Positions 1-9,140 are shown, numbered from the stretch's first letter. The stretch: DNA of 16,689 bases from Ichthyophonus hoferi (GCA_002751075.1 NAOQ01000275.1:17197-33885); one strand, 5' to 3'. Program-made: numbers and translations. The notes: generated by a model not told the origin, from the letters alone.

Positions 1-180
1 TTCAAAGTATAGTTGTTAGAAGATCTCTGAGAGCCACTAGGATTGTCTTATCTTATTCATAATGATCTAATGCTATTGTATAATGTGATTGGCTGTATAG
101 CTAATTGTTTCATTTACGAGCTCGTAAGACGTCCAATTCATATTGGGCCAATCGTTTTATCATGATATTTTTTGTGTAGA
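1..180 (+). repeat. LTR-like repeat, copy 1, cut by window edge
   Basis: This stretch aligns by eye, with gaps, to the middle of the repeats at 3636-4084 and 6942-7358. Shared blocks include the CACTAG-ATTGT-ATCTTAT region, the ATGATCTAAT block and a following ATTGGCT/ATGGCT block. The left part lies outside the window. The right end is vague and may stop near 130. It lies on the same strand as the other copies, and no coding remnant is attached. It is most simply a solitary, decayed LTR or a fragment of one. Confidence 0.5.
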
Positions 181-1115
181 TGGGAGGCCTGCCGTACGGA
201 CCGAGACAGTAATGAAATCTTTCGGACACAAAGTATTAAAGAAAATAACAATCAATAATAAAGGGACTGCGAGATTCACGCATAAGAACTACAATTCAGA
301 CAAGACCCATAAATAACCAAGATTCCTTAATAAATTAAATGGGCTAATACTAAAATCAATACTTTTAACAAGATTGATTATTTAATACTAGATACTAGGT
401 CAATTTTTCGATTTCAGCCTATGGAGCAATCTCACCAATGTTCACAGTGGTAACCGACTATTGCAAACAGAGAATTTAAAATAAACACTGCATAGAGCTT
501 ACTCGGTATTACTGCCGAATCAAGAGGTCTCCAATTCTCTCTTAAACAGAACCTTTTTATATTTTCTAACTATAGCATTTTATATTTAGGATACCTTGGA
601 ACCTGTAACTGATTAATTAGATAGCTATAACTATAGCGATTTTACACATGCTATATATGTAAGTATATTTGACACAATCAAATAACTTTACTAAACGGTA
701 TGCTCCTAAAACACGGAATCGTAAAGGTTCCGAACATGTTTATTATTAAAACAGAGTTACCAAAGCTGTTGGCATTGTCATGTAGTCATGTATATGAGGT
801 GATATAAAAAACTGCGTCTGACCCAGTATAGTGCTTTACCCCTAAAATATAGCAGTGGAAGGTATATGGTAGAGTAGTTAAGAGTTGTATTTGTTCTGTT
901 AATAATGCACAGTCAAATTAGCATAAGCCAAGTAAGATCAATTAAAGAATAAAAAATATACTATTGGGAACGCTATTTATATAATTAAGGTGCAAGCTGA
1001 TTGGTTAGTTTAATTCAATAGTACATGGAAATGCAATTTCATTGGAACTTTGAAAATATCCTAAAGAGTATGTTGCAACCACGCCCCTGTTTTACATGAC
1101 TTTAGATGTTGAGGT
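181..1115. other. Gene-free AT-rich stretch
   Basis: No open frame of useful length, RNA gene or clear repeat was seen. A short CCGTACGG palindrome lies near 192-199. Confidence 0.6.
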
Positions 1116-1145
1116 ATAACTTTGAGTAATATAACTTTGAGTAAT
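1116..1145 (+). repeat. Perfect 15-bp tandem duplication
   Basis: The unit ATAACTTTGAGTAAT occurs twice in direct succession (1116-1130 and 1131-1145) with no mismatch. This looks like a recent local slippage event. Confidence 0.9.
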
Positions 1146-1593
1146 CTAGCTATCATTTATTCATATATCTATATGCGTACATGCATCTGCTAATTTTCGG
1201 GAAAAATAGGGAATCCTCCCTTTAGCTAGTATGGAATCGCATGTCAATCTGCATTCGCTGAATAAACCAGGGTGACAGCGAATCACATATCTGTGTATGT
1301 TGATTAAAACCCAATCATGTGGTATGTACATAACACCTATTTAAAAAAAAATCTGTTTTTGACGCAATTAAACATATTAGCACGATAAGCACTATATCCA
1401 TCGTGCACTTTATTTAAAAAGACAATTATGATGCATTAAGGGAGAGTAATATGGTATATGATAGCTCAAGAAGTTAGCTGATTGAAGAAAGAAGTAAGAA
1501 TGTACTCTGTTCCTTGGTCATTATAGTGTGTAGCATTGCGGAGAGCATAGTGATAGGAAACAGTTCTGGATCAATTTTTTGGTAGTTTAGTGG
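1146..1593. other. Gene-free stretch with two small hairpins
   Basis: Two inverted repeats stand out. ATTCGCTG (1253-1260) pairs with CAGCGAAT (1276-1283). GCACGAT (1380-1386) pairs with ATCGTGC (1400-1406). Neither is followed by a T-run or tied to a gene, so no function is claimed. Confidence 0.5.
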
Positions 1594-1809
1594 CTATGAA
1601 GATTTGTAAAGTGAGCATGCTGTAATTGTGCAAATTGGACTGTGGGTGATGTAGTCAGATTCAAGTTTGTAATCTGGATGCACGCTTTGGTCTGGAATGT
1701 TGCTCCAAATGGATACATCTATGAATATTGCGTTTGCTCCTCTTGCAATTATTGGGGCATAATCAATTGGTTTAGAATGAATAATATTGAGGCAATAATT
1801 TTGATGCTT
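1594..1809 (-). pseudogene. Open frame possibly from a LINE endonuclease end
   Basis: A stop-to-stop minus-strand frame of 71 codons, with no obvious start, contains KPIDYAP near residue 14 and KLESDYITHSPICTIT near residues 48-63. The spacing and order resemble the C-terminal end of the exonuclease-endonuclease-phosphatase fold in LINE endonucleases, where a (R)IDY motif is followed by SDHxPI. That resemblance is from memory of the family and is weak. In DNA this AT-rich, open frames of this length are expected by chance. If real, it is a short fragment with neither the N-terminal endonuclease motifs nor any reverse transcriptase nearby. Confidence 0.2.
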
Positions 1810-1811
1810 TT

Positions 1812-2238
1812 AAGATCAGACATGAACTGATTGTTTTGTTTATTCAAGTATTTCCTTGTCTCTAATCATACTTGGGTGTTTAGAACCGTAAACAATGTTA
1901 GCACAGCTAGCTTTCTTTTATACGCGTTACAATTAAAAAGCTAAGCATTTAAAACCCTAGACAACGTAGCTTCATATATAGTAGATACTATATTGTGTTC
2001 CTGATTGATTCAGCCCCCTACTCATTGATCCTATATTGATGATGATGTGCTAGGTGTACTCTATTTCTACTTACTGACTGATATTTCTAATAAAGTATTA
2101 AGGTAAACACCTACTTAGTAACTGACTTAGATGTAGGAAAATTGCCTCCTGTTAAAATAAGAAGATTTTAACTATTTTAGGGATTTCTTTATATAGTTAT
2201 AATTATATAATATAATTAGGAATTACCATTGCATAAGC
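1812..2238. other. Gene-free AT-rich stretch
   Basis: No gene, RNA or convincing repeat was recognised here. Confidence 0.6.
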
Positions 2239-2353
2239 AGTCTGGAAAAATAACTGGTACAATCCGTTGTGTTAAATTCTAATATAGGATGATCCTATCC
2301 ATCAAAATTGAACCAGCCAATGGCGGAGGTACCGTGACCATATAATAAATTAT
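2239..2353 (+). repeat. Second repeat family (R2), copy 1
   Basis: This aligns to 7901-7998. Shared blocks in order are AGTCTGGAAAAATA, a CTGGT/TTGGT-CAATC block, GTGTTAAAT, CCAGCC-ATGGC-GAGGT and ATATAATAA. This copy is longer by a short insertion in its middle. No coding sequence is attached. The family identity is unknown; it could be part of a transposon end or an untranslated region. Confidence 0.65.
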
Positions 2354-2693
2354 TGGAAAGAGGACTAGTATCTGTTGTACTGAGTTCCATCATGTTGTCA
2401 TCGTCAGGTAAAAAAGGAGGCTAAGGTTCTAGTTAGCTGCTCTTAAATCTCCCTCTGTTGATCAATGAATGTAGAAGCGTTTAGCTTCTTACTCAGTGAT
2501 GTATTGTACATGTAATAACTGCAATCTAATTGTGGCCGTCCACATAGTTATGGTATTATTATTATCAGAAAAACCAACACTAGACTCAACTAGTTGACCT
2601 AGTAAAGTATCTGCTGGATTATCTACTTCAACTTACTTGGCAGATAATGTGAAAAGACATAAAGCAGTAAATATTTACAACTGAGAAAATAAT
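2354..2693. other. Gene-free stretch
   Basis: Only a short run of TTA/ATT triplets near 2555-2570 was seen. No gene was recognised. Confidence 0.55.
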
Positions 2694-3000
2694 TTTGATT
2701 GGTTGTTTTTGTTCTTTTTACAAACATTCTTAACTTTTTTAACGCGGGCGTTAAATTTGGTTAACACCCATATCTGTATATTCAATAACCTAAATGGGAC
2801 CAATCATAAATATTCCTATTGGCTAATAACAAGAGTTCATAAAAGATCACAGTGATCCTATCTTGATAGGGTTATATTAGTATTTCCTTATTTGAATGGC
2901 TCATAGGTTTCAATGCAAGTGCTTGCAAACCGTACATTGACAAATCAATATAAACTACGTGTTCATTCGGAGTTAAGGTCCAGTAACATAAAGGAATAAG
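2694..3000 (+). repeat. LTR-like repeat, copy 2 (partial)
   Basis: This aligns with gaps to 3636-4084 and 6942-7358. Shared blocks are ATTGGTTGTTT, GGTTAA-ACCC, TATTGGCTAATA, GATCAC-GTGATCC/GAGATCC, ATTTGAATGGCTC, and AAACTACGTG-TCATTC-GAGTTAA-GGTC near the right end. It carries a perfect small hairpin, TTTAACGC-GG-GCGTTAAA (2738-2755). No retrotransposon body is attached, so it is probably a solitary LTR remnant. Confidence 0.6.
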
Positions 3001-3218
3001 CTATAACAAAAAAATGTTAATGTATTAACTCAAAAAAAGCATTGAACCCTTTGGTTCCAACATGGTTTGGAGTCCAGATAACTTGTTGTTTAGATATCCT
3101 GCCTAAGAAAAATCTTGCCTACTTGTTTAATTATACAAATATATCTTATCATATCTATAGCAATTTGTAATAGTTCTAATGACCAGTCCACAGTCTTCAG
3201 GATCTCTAATTGATTGTT
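3001..3218. other. Spacer between repeats
   Basis: AT-rich spacer between the LTR-like copy and the foldback element. No feature was recognised. Confidence 0.5.
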
Positions 3219-3568
3219 GTGTTAACAAAACCTTGTATAAATGGGCAAATCCCAAAAATAACTTGACAAGTACCTATTAAATGGACAGATCGCTATAAAA
3301 AGGGACAGATCCCAACGATAGACAGATCCCAAGAATAAATAAACATTTAAATAAAAAGAATAATAATAATAATAAACGAAATAGAATAGTAAGAAGAAAT
3401 TGAAAGAAATTTATACTTTTGCCATTTTTTCTATTTTTGCTATTTTTATATATATTTAATATGTCCTTTTATTGTTGGAATCTGTCCATTCATGTGAGAT
3501 CTGTCAAATTATTTTTGGGATTTGTTGCTCAATTTTGGGAGTTGCCCATTTATTTTGGGATTTGTTAA
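3219..3568. mobile_element. Foldback / MITE-like inverted-repeat element
   Basis: The two arms are imperfect inverted repeats. The left arm (about 3222-3343) carries AAATGGGCAAATCCCAAAAA and several GACAGATCCCAA units. The right arm (about 3471-3568) carries their complements: TTTTTGGGATTTG, GGGAGTTGCCCATTTATTTT and GGAATCTGTCC. Each arm is made of about four degenerate units near 20 bp long. The outer ends read TTAACAAA (3222-3229) and TTTGTTAA (3561-3568). ATTGTT occurs just outside both ends (3213-3218 and 3569-3574) and may be a target-site duplication, but 6 AT-rich bases are weak proof. The spacer is A/T-rich with (AAT)n. No transposase is encoded, so it is non-autonomous. Confidence 0.65.
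3359..3375 (+). repeat. (AAT)n microsatellite
   Basis: An uninterrupted run of AAT triplets inside the spacer of the foldback element. Confidence 0.9.
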
Positions 3569-3635
3569 ATTGTTCCTACCCCGATAACTAATAAATGCAG
3601 GATTTAACGTGCGTTATCAGTGGTTTCATATTTGA

Positions 3636-4084
3636 TGGCATAACCACCAAAATGCATGGGGTTGGGTACACGTGAGCCAGGGCCTTTAACAGTTGGTTCT
3701 TCTTTCCTTTGTACTTTTCCCATCTTTATTTATAGTAAGTGTTAATTATGGTTAATACCCGTATAGCTATATTCATTTTTGTAAATAGGGCTGATTGAAC
3801 AACTTCTTATTGGCTAATACAATTCACAGAGAATCACTGATACACACTAGAATTGTTTAATCTTATCTCAATAATCTAATCTAATACTACTTAATTTATA
3901 TTTGAATGGCTCTTTAACTACCTCATTAATAAGTGCTCACTTACTATTATCAACAAGTTAAGTGACCTGGTTGGGAATATTATGCATTAACTAATATTAG
4001 ATTTATCATTTCATGATCCATTTGTTATCAGAAATTTAGCCAAACGTTGCGTTGCGTTTATTCAGAGTTAATGGTCTTGTAGCA
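3636..4084 (-). repeat. Presumed 3' LTR of the copia fossil (LTR-like copy 3)
   Basis: A 449-bp repeat beginning TGGCATAACC and ending TCTTGTAGCA on the plus strand. It matches 6942-7358 along its whole length with indels. Landmarks in both are GTGAGC-AGGG-CTTTA, TTTTCC-ATCTTT-TTTAT, CTTATTGGCTAATAC, TAGAATTGT, GCTCAC, CCTGGTTGG, ATTTCATGATTC/CC, CAGAGTTAA-GGTCTTGTAGCATT. It lies downstream of the RNase H remnant in the element's own orientation. Confidence 0.6.
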
Positions 4085-4251
4085 TTCTCCGATGGGCTAA
4101 AAAAGGGAGCTAAAATAAAAAGAAAGAATGTTAACTCGGTGATGTGGCCACGCTGCTAACATCTCCCTGGATACAATCTATGATATTTTTCACTAATGGT
4201 TGTGTTTATAGACAGATGCAAATAGCTTGGTCAGGCAATCAGAAAATTGAT

Positions 4252-4874
4252 CTACAGATAAGGCACTTTTGACTTCAATCTTATACTTACTATTTCTCTG
4301 ATGTATGCAACTGAATAGCAATGTGATGTGTTTTTGGGAACACATATTTTGCTGTATAATCTTATAACACATGTGTTATCTCCATACAATAGTACTCTCT
4401 CAGTGTCAAAACCCAATTCACCCATCATAGATGCTGCAATGTATGCTATTTTCTGGGTTGTCAGCCATGCTGCCGAATTCACTCTGTTGATAAAAATGCA
4501 CAAATTATTTGTTCCTGGAAATTCTAATCTAACTATTCTTTGACCAGGAAGCTCCAGTAACCACTAGCATCTTTGACATTATTATATCTCTTTGTTGAGA
4601 GGTTTGCATCAGAATATCCTGTGAGGCAGCTGAGTCTAGGCCTGTGAATATGTCTACGTTTGTCTGATTCCATAAACATTAATGGTTGCTCTAGATACAT
4701 GGGCGCATCTAGGTAGCTGTGTAGGCAGGCAGTTCTTATGTCTAGTTGTGCTAGGTCATACCTGTGAGCTTCTGCTATGTTCAGCATTAGTCTAATGGTC
4801 ATAAATAAGCACACAGGACTCAAAAAATTCATAATAGTCCTCATTCTGTTTTTCTTGTGACCCTTGTGCTTCAA
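4252..4874 (-). pseudogene. Copia reverse transcriptase and RNase H remnants
   Basis: Minus-strand open pieces show two recognisable parts. The upper piece (4533-4874) matches the copia reverse transcriptase entry region, with a TIRLMLNIAEAHRYDLAQLD-type stretch followed by YLEQP, and then GYSDANL and SGYWSFL, which belong to the start of the RNase H region. The lower piece (4252-4503) matches the copia RNase H end, with YIAAS, ELGFDTERVLLYGDN and YIREIV. These motifs are typical of Ty1/copia rather than Ty3/gypsy polyproteins. The remnant is broken and no product is expected. Confidence 0.8.
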
Positions 4875-5017
4875 GGCATGGCATGTGTCTGACTTCTAAT
4901 TGAGGTGTAGTTGTAAATGCGTTCACTGCTGCAATAAATGATACCTTACAGGATATAGTGTATGTTGTATATGTAGTACTGCCTTTTTGTCATTAGGAGT
5001 TCATATCTCAATACCTC

Positions 5018-5557
5018 CTATGCAAGCTGCTCAACTTTATTTATTATTATAGGTACTTTATCATCATTGTTGCCTAATAATTCTGCTGCAATCTCTCCCA
5101 CTGACTTGGAAAAGTTCTTTTGGGATTTTTGAGGCTGTAAATGAATGACAGCATTAGATGACATAGTGTTGTTGTAGGACTCATTTCTCCCATAAATGGA
5201 AAAAAATAATGTCAGATTGAGATTGTAAAAATTGGTCTTGAAACGTCTTCCTACAAGAATGATGTATTCATCAAGTGCAACTGTCACTTGGTTGGCTGAG
5301 GATGATGATAATATCTTGCTCACATAAAGCAGAGGTGGAAAATATATTAGTGGGGGCTGACTCCACATAGAGGAATGGTTTAAATGTGACTTCAAGGTAA
5401 TGGTCCCTGTCAGCATTGCTAAGGTCTTGTTACCATCTACCATTATGATTGGAATATTAACTGGGATGCTCCATATGAAAGCAGCCAATGTTAAGCAGAC
5501 GTGCATGCCGGTGCTGGAGTTTAACACAAAGCTCCCCTGTGAAAACGTGAAAACCAT
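5018..5557 (-). pseudogene. Copia gag end / aspartic protease remnant
   Basis: The minus-strand open piece resembles the copia protease region. It has a short segment placed like the active-site loop with a following HVCLT. A PVNIPIIMVDGNKTLAMLTG stretch matches the 'laDG...v.G.G' strand, and a following LYVSKILSSSSANQV stretch matches the 'LyVP.l..NLLSv' segment. The match is to an overall pattern rather than to a single decisive motif. It lies upstream of the reverse transcriptase remnant in element orientation, as expected. Broken. Confidence 0.55.
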
Positions 5558-5805
5558 TCTACCATAGCAGCCAGATCTGCATGTGCAAATGTGATGGTGG
5601 AATCTTTGGCAGATCGACCATGGAGTTAAACAATTCTTGCATTGGCCCGTTGTTGTTGCCTTTAGTTTATTAACTCCTTCTTACTTTTCCATAACTTGGG
5701 CCGCTTTTGTGCTGTATGCAATCCACTATGTTTTGTAGAAGACGATCTACAGGGTGGTAGTTACAGTGAAATTTGTATTATTTTTTAAAAAAATGGTGAT
5801 TATCA

Positions 5806-6375
5806 TTAGGCCTCCCATCTGTTTTGTGTGCTATTGCTATATGACCTGATGAGAAGGTCGTATTGTTTGTAGCTGACAAATTTGGCTTGACCTGATGTCT
5901 GAAAACCTTTTTTACATTCACAAGACACAACAGCTTTAACAACCATCCAATATGAGGGGCTGATTGTTGGTTGCCTAAAGATCTTCTTGGAATCAATCAG
6001 CAGAGGATACCCAATGTTATGGTCAATGGACTGAGTGCCCATATTGACTGAAAATTGATGTATACATGGAGATTGAGGTAATCCTGTTTTTGGGTAAGAT
6101 ATTGTAACAAGGGGAAGTATAGGTTGTGGTACATTAGAACTTGTAAAAGTAGTTTGATGAGAAAAAAACAGGTGATGGGTGCTCCTGCTCCCAAGAAAAA
6201 TCTCTAGATGAGTTCCCATCAAGGAGTTTGAATTGGGCACATTTGGTATGTCGGAATCGTCACTACTGAGTGTTGATTCGGCATCACTGTCAATAGATAT
6301 ACCATGTCTCACTTCTACTTTACTTGATTCTGGACTGATGGTAATAGAAAATACACAAATATTACCTGAAATTTC
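5806..6375 (-). pseudogene. Copia gag-like remnant
   Basis: This minus-strand open stretch is rich in Ser and Asp near its beginning (DSDAESTLSSDDSD). Further on comes a DSKKIFRQPTISPSYWMVVKA stretch that loosely resembles the gag 'xxxNYxxWxxxMxA' signature of copia elements. Its position, first in element order and before the protease-like part, supports gag. The sequence match alone is weak. Broken. Confidence 0.4.
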
Positions 6376-6941
6376 CTCAGCACTAGGATTAGAGAAGAAC
6401 TGTACCTGGTTTTTTTGTTTCCTTCCTTCATAAATCCTAATTTGGCTGTAGTTGCTGTGGTAGTTTTACTTTTGATCCTAGGCACTGAATGAGTTGGATT
6501 TTTTCTTCTCTTAACTTATATTATTACTACTTGCAATGGAAAAATATTAAGTACATAACTCTATTGTTATATACTTTGAAATCAGGATCCGGATTAAGTC
6601 TGGAATTGCTTGCTATATATTTGTTGATTTGGGTCAACACCAGTTGATCATGATAAGAATTTGTGATAAACACATTATGGAAGAAGAACTTAACCTAACT
6701 GTTGGTTACATAACCGGTTGTCAGCAACATATTGTCCAATGATTATTCAAAGGATCATACGGGATGCTATGTATCACGTATGTATCATTAATTATTTCCT
6801 GTAATTAAATTCCAATGACCAATACAATTTGAAACCACGGTAATTTACATTCTAGACTGCACTAAATATCTAGCGCTCTAGCCAATTATAATTAGTAACA
6901 TAATTTAATTGCTTAATTATTAATAATTAATATCTAACTCC
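6376..6941 (-). other. Copia fossil, presumed 5' untranslated leader
   Basis: Non-coding sequence between the gag-like remnant and the presumed 5' LTR. It contains an 18-bp perfect palindrome, TTAATTATTAATAATTAA (6913-6930), close to the LTR boundary, and a short duplicated TATGTATCA motif (6768-6787). Confidence 0.4.
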
Positions 6942-7358
6942 TGGTATGATCATCGGGTATTGGGAGCCGGGGTGCGTGTGAGCAAGGGTCTTTATTGGTT
7001 GTTTCCGTTTCCTTTTATGCTTTTCCAATCTTTGTTTATCGTATATTGTTAAAACATGTATTCATTAATGGGATCTATTGTAGAGATTCTTATTGGCTAA
7101 TACCATTCAAGGAAGATCACCGAGATCCAGTAGAATTGTCTGATCATATCTCGATAATCTAACTACATTTGAATAAACTCGAGCTAGTTATCTCAAATTA
7201 ATGTATGTATTAATGTGCTCACATGTACCAACAAATTTTTTTGCCTGGTTGGCAGCGTTACGCAGTTAACTTATATTCAACTGATTATTTCATGATTCGC
7301 TTTTCATCAGAACTTCGGTCAAACTACGTGGTCATTCAGAGTTAACGGTCTTGTAGCA
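6942..7358 (-). repeat. Presumed 5' LTR of the copia fossil (LTR-like copy 4)
   Basis: A 417-bp repeat beginning TGGTATGATC and ending TCTTGTAGCA on the plus strand, in the same orientation as 3636-4084. It includes CTTATTGGCTAATACCATTC, TAGAATTGTCTGATCATATC and CATTCAGAGTTAACGGTC. As the element reads on the minus strand, this copy lies at its 5' side. Confidence 0.6.
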
Positions 7359-7713
7359 TTATCTGTACTCCGTGTATGCAAAGGGAAACGTTTAAATGCT
7401 TTATAATTTGTTATTTCCTCTCCTAAACAAATATAGGTCATAAGAATACTTCCGTCTACTTATTATTTCCAACATGGTAGCATTGAAAGCTTAATTTTTT
7501 TTATCATGGTCACAAAACCTAGTAATTCTATTATGTTTACAATCTACGAATGACCAAAACACTTTACGCCAACCCTAAATCCATTTACCGATCTCTACGC
7601 ATGAAGAATTAATTATTTTCATACATCTACACAGCCTTCAAATCTATACTTGAACAATCAACATTTCTAACTTCCAAGTGAAGCCAACGTGAAGTACAAA
7701 AGAATTGGGCAGC
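7359..7713. other. Gene-free stretch
   Basis: AT-rich sequence between the copia fossil and the GC-rich hairpin. No feature was recognised. Confidence 0.5.
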
Positions 7714-7755
7714 ACCCACTATCATCCCAGTCCGGCGCCGGGGATGACAGTGGGT
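7714..7755. other. GC-rich hairpin
   Basis: ACCCACTATCATCCC (7714-7728) pairs with GGGATGACAGTGGGT (7741-7755) at 14 of 15 positions. The loop of 12 bases (7729-7740) is itself G+C-rich and holds a CGGCGCCG-type palindrome with the next base. There is no T-run after it, so it does not look like a terminator. It stands out sharply from the AT-rich flanks. Confidence 0.85.
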
Positions 7756-7799
7756 CCAGATGCCAGAACCAGGGCCAGACCCAAAGCCAGAGCCAGCAA
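7756..7799 (+). repeat. CCAGR-type short tandem repeat
   Basis: Directly after the hairpin, CCAG recurs about every 6-8 bases (CCAGATG, CCAGAAC, CCAGGG, CCAGACC, CCAGAG, CCAGC). In one plus-strand frame this reads as a Gln/Ser-rich run within a 62-codon open frame (7689-7877). That frame lacks an ATG start and is not called as a gene. Confidence 0.7.
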
Positions 7800-7857
7800 A
7801 TACCATTTAGCATAGAGTTTAATCAACTCGCTTCCTTTTTTTTTTGTTTTAAAAAAG

Positions 7858-7920
7858 TAGTCTGGAAAACTAGCTAGTTAGTCTGGAAAACCAGCTAGTT
7901 AGTCTGGAAAAATAGTTGGT
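7858..7920 (+). repeat. 21-bp triplication
   Basis: Three 21-bp units: 7858-7878 and 7879-7899 are nearly identical (TAGTCTGGAAAACTAGCTAGT, with one base differing), and 7900-7920 is diverged. The third unit is also the start of the second R2 copy, so the R2 edge has been duplicated in place. Confidence 0.85.
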
Positions 7921-7998
7921 GCAATCTCTAGGTGTTAAATGCCAATCCAAGATAATTGACCCAGCCTATGGCAGAGGTCCATAACTATATAATAAGCC
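7901..7998 (+). repeat. Second repeat family (R2), copy 2
   Basis: This aligns to 2239-2353 in the same orientation. Shared blocks are AGTCTGGAAAAATA, CAATC, GTGTTAAAT, CCAGCC-ATGGC-GAGGT and ATATAATAA. No coding sequence is attached. Confidence 0.65.
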
Positions 7999-8459
7999 AT
8001 TTCAGATGACTTTATTGGTTCGCTAATAAAGTTATGCTTATGTACCATTGTACGATACCTATGACAATCCCAATTTTGTCATATTTGTACTCTTTATGGT
8101 AATGTTGAAGGCACCATTTGACTACATTCATAAACGCTTTTGGTAAAATTAACTATCTCTTCAATTGGACATGTGGTCTTCATGATGCATGTTTTGCACA
8201 CACCTATAGTACATACCACAGTACAGCTTGCCAATGCACATAAATAGAAACTGTGCAAATGAGCTAGTGGTGAAGAGCCAGGGGAAAGAGCAGATGACGA
8301 GGGCAATAAGGATACCAGAGAGTCAAACTTCCAGGAATCCCTAGACTAAAAAAGAATGAAAAGGAGTGATATGCGATGTGAGGATAAAGGATATATTCTT
8401 ATATAATTGGCATTGATTGCTAGTCTAGAGACCAATCAACCTCTTTTAAAATTATGTCA
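7999..8459. other. Stretch without a supported gene
   Basis: A minus-strand frame (8094-8306) would give a Cys-rich 70-residue peptide, but it lacks an ATG start and has no recognisable domain. Nothing else was seen. Confidence 0.5.
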
Positions 8460-8480
8460 GCCTTTTAATATTTAAAAGGC
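8460..8480. other. Perfect inverted repeat
   Basis: GCCTTTTAA and TTAAAAGGC flank a 3-base TAT centre, giving a 9-bp perfect stem. The function is unknown. Confidence 0.85.
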
Positions 8481-8528
8481 ACTGAAATATTGAGGATAAA
8501 GCAATCAAGAGACAACATGTGCTCATTT

Positions 8529-8549
8529 AATATATATATATATATATAA
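8529..8549 (+). repeat. (TA)n microsatellite
   Basis: An uninterrupted TA dinucleotide run of about 10 units. Confidence 0.9.
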
Positions 8550-8873
8550 ACATGCTCTCAAAGAAATCACTAATAATTAAAGCAGGAAAAGAACCCCACC
8601 CAGAAATGCGCACAGTTTCATGTTTGATTTTAATTGACGTGTTCATAGAAAATAGGTGAGCTGTCATTCTATTTAGGTCGTCTCATATACCAAATCAATT
8701 TAGCGGGCCCATTGGCGGGCCATCGCTACGTAAAATGTCATTGCTCTAGCACCAATTGGCATGTCTAGAGACAACCAATGGAGGTTTTGGCAAAGGGATG
8801 CAGATACAGTCCTGAGATAACTCGGCCTATATACCTACGCTAATATATTAATATAACAATATAAAATTAGCAT

Positions 8874-8893
8874 AAAAATAGGTCCCTATTTTT
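8874..8893. other. Small hairpin
   Basis: AAAAATAGG and CCTATTTTT form a 9-bp perfect stem around a 2-base centre. Confidence 0.8.
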
Positions 8894-9140
8894 TATATAA
8901 AAACTGTCTGATCTATCGATGTATATATAAAAAATCTCTTCGCTGTTTATATATTAAAAATTAATAGAACTGGTATCCCTCGATCTTCGCCGATCGGGTT
9001 CAAAGCAGTTAGTATTCCATATTCTACCTTCCATTGACGTCAGTTAGTATGCTCAGTGGCGTAAAATTCATATTAGCCAGGTCCCAAACGTTTAAGATGC
9101 ACTGGTTGGTCCGACAGTATTGTACTTGCTCTTTCTATAG

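Larger units (their letters stand above)
3636..7358 (-). mobile_element. Ty1/copia LTR retrotransposon, old and broken
   Basis: An LTR-retrotransposon fossil on the minus strand. Two direct repeats (3636-4084 and 6942-7358), both running TG...CA, flank an interior whose remnants read in the copia order from high to low coordinates: gag-like, protease, reverse transcriptase, RNase H. At about 3.7 kb overall it is shorter than a typical whole copia element. It is broken in many places (several at least) and cannot be active. The two presumed LTRs agree only about two thirds by eye and contain indels, so the insertion is old; no calibrated age can be given. No clear target-site duplication was found, and the primer-binding and polypurine sites were not convincing. 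The pairing of repeats and body is therefore inference, while the copia family call rests on the protein motifs. Confidence 0.7.

Noticed and set aside
1380-1406. Hairpin GCACGAT/ATCGTGC as a terminator
   Set aside because: No T-run follows and no gene precedes it, and intrinsic terminators of that kind are not expected in a eukaryotic nuclear genome.
1642-1830. Plus-strand 62-codon open frame
   Set aside because: Non-ATG start and no recognisable motif. The opposite strand carries the slightly more suggestive frame.
8094-8306. Minus-strand Cys-rich 70-codon open frame
   Set aside because: It starts at TTG, not ATG, has no recognisable domain, and its length is expected by chance in this sequence.
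8996-9006. GGGTTCAAAGC resembling a tRNA B box
   Set aside because: No A box, cloverleaf arms or acceptor stem could be found around it.
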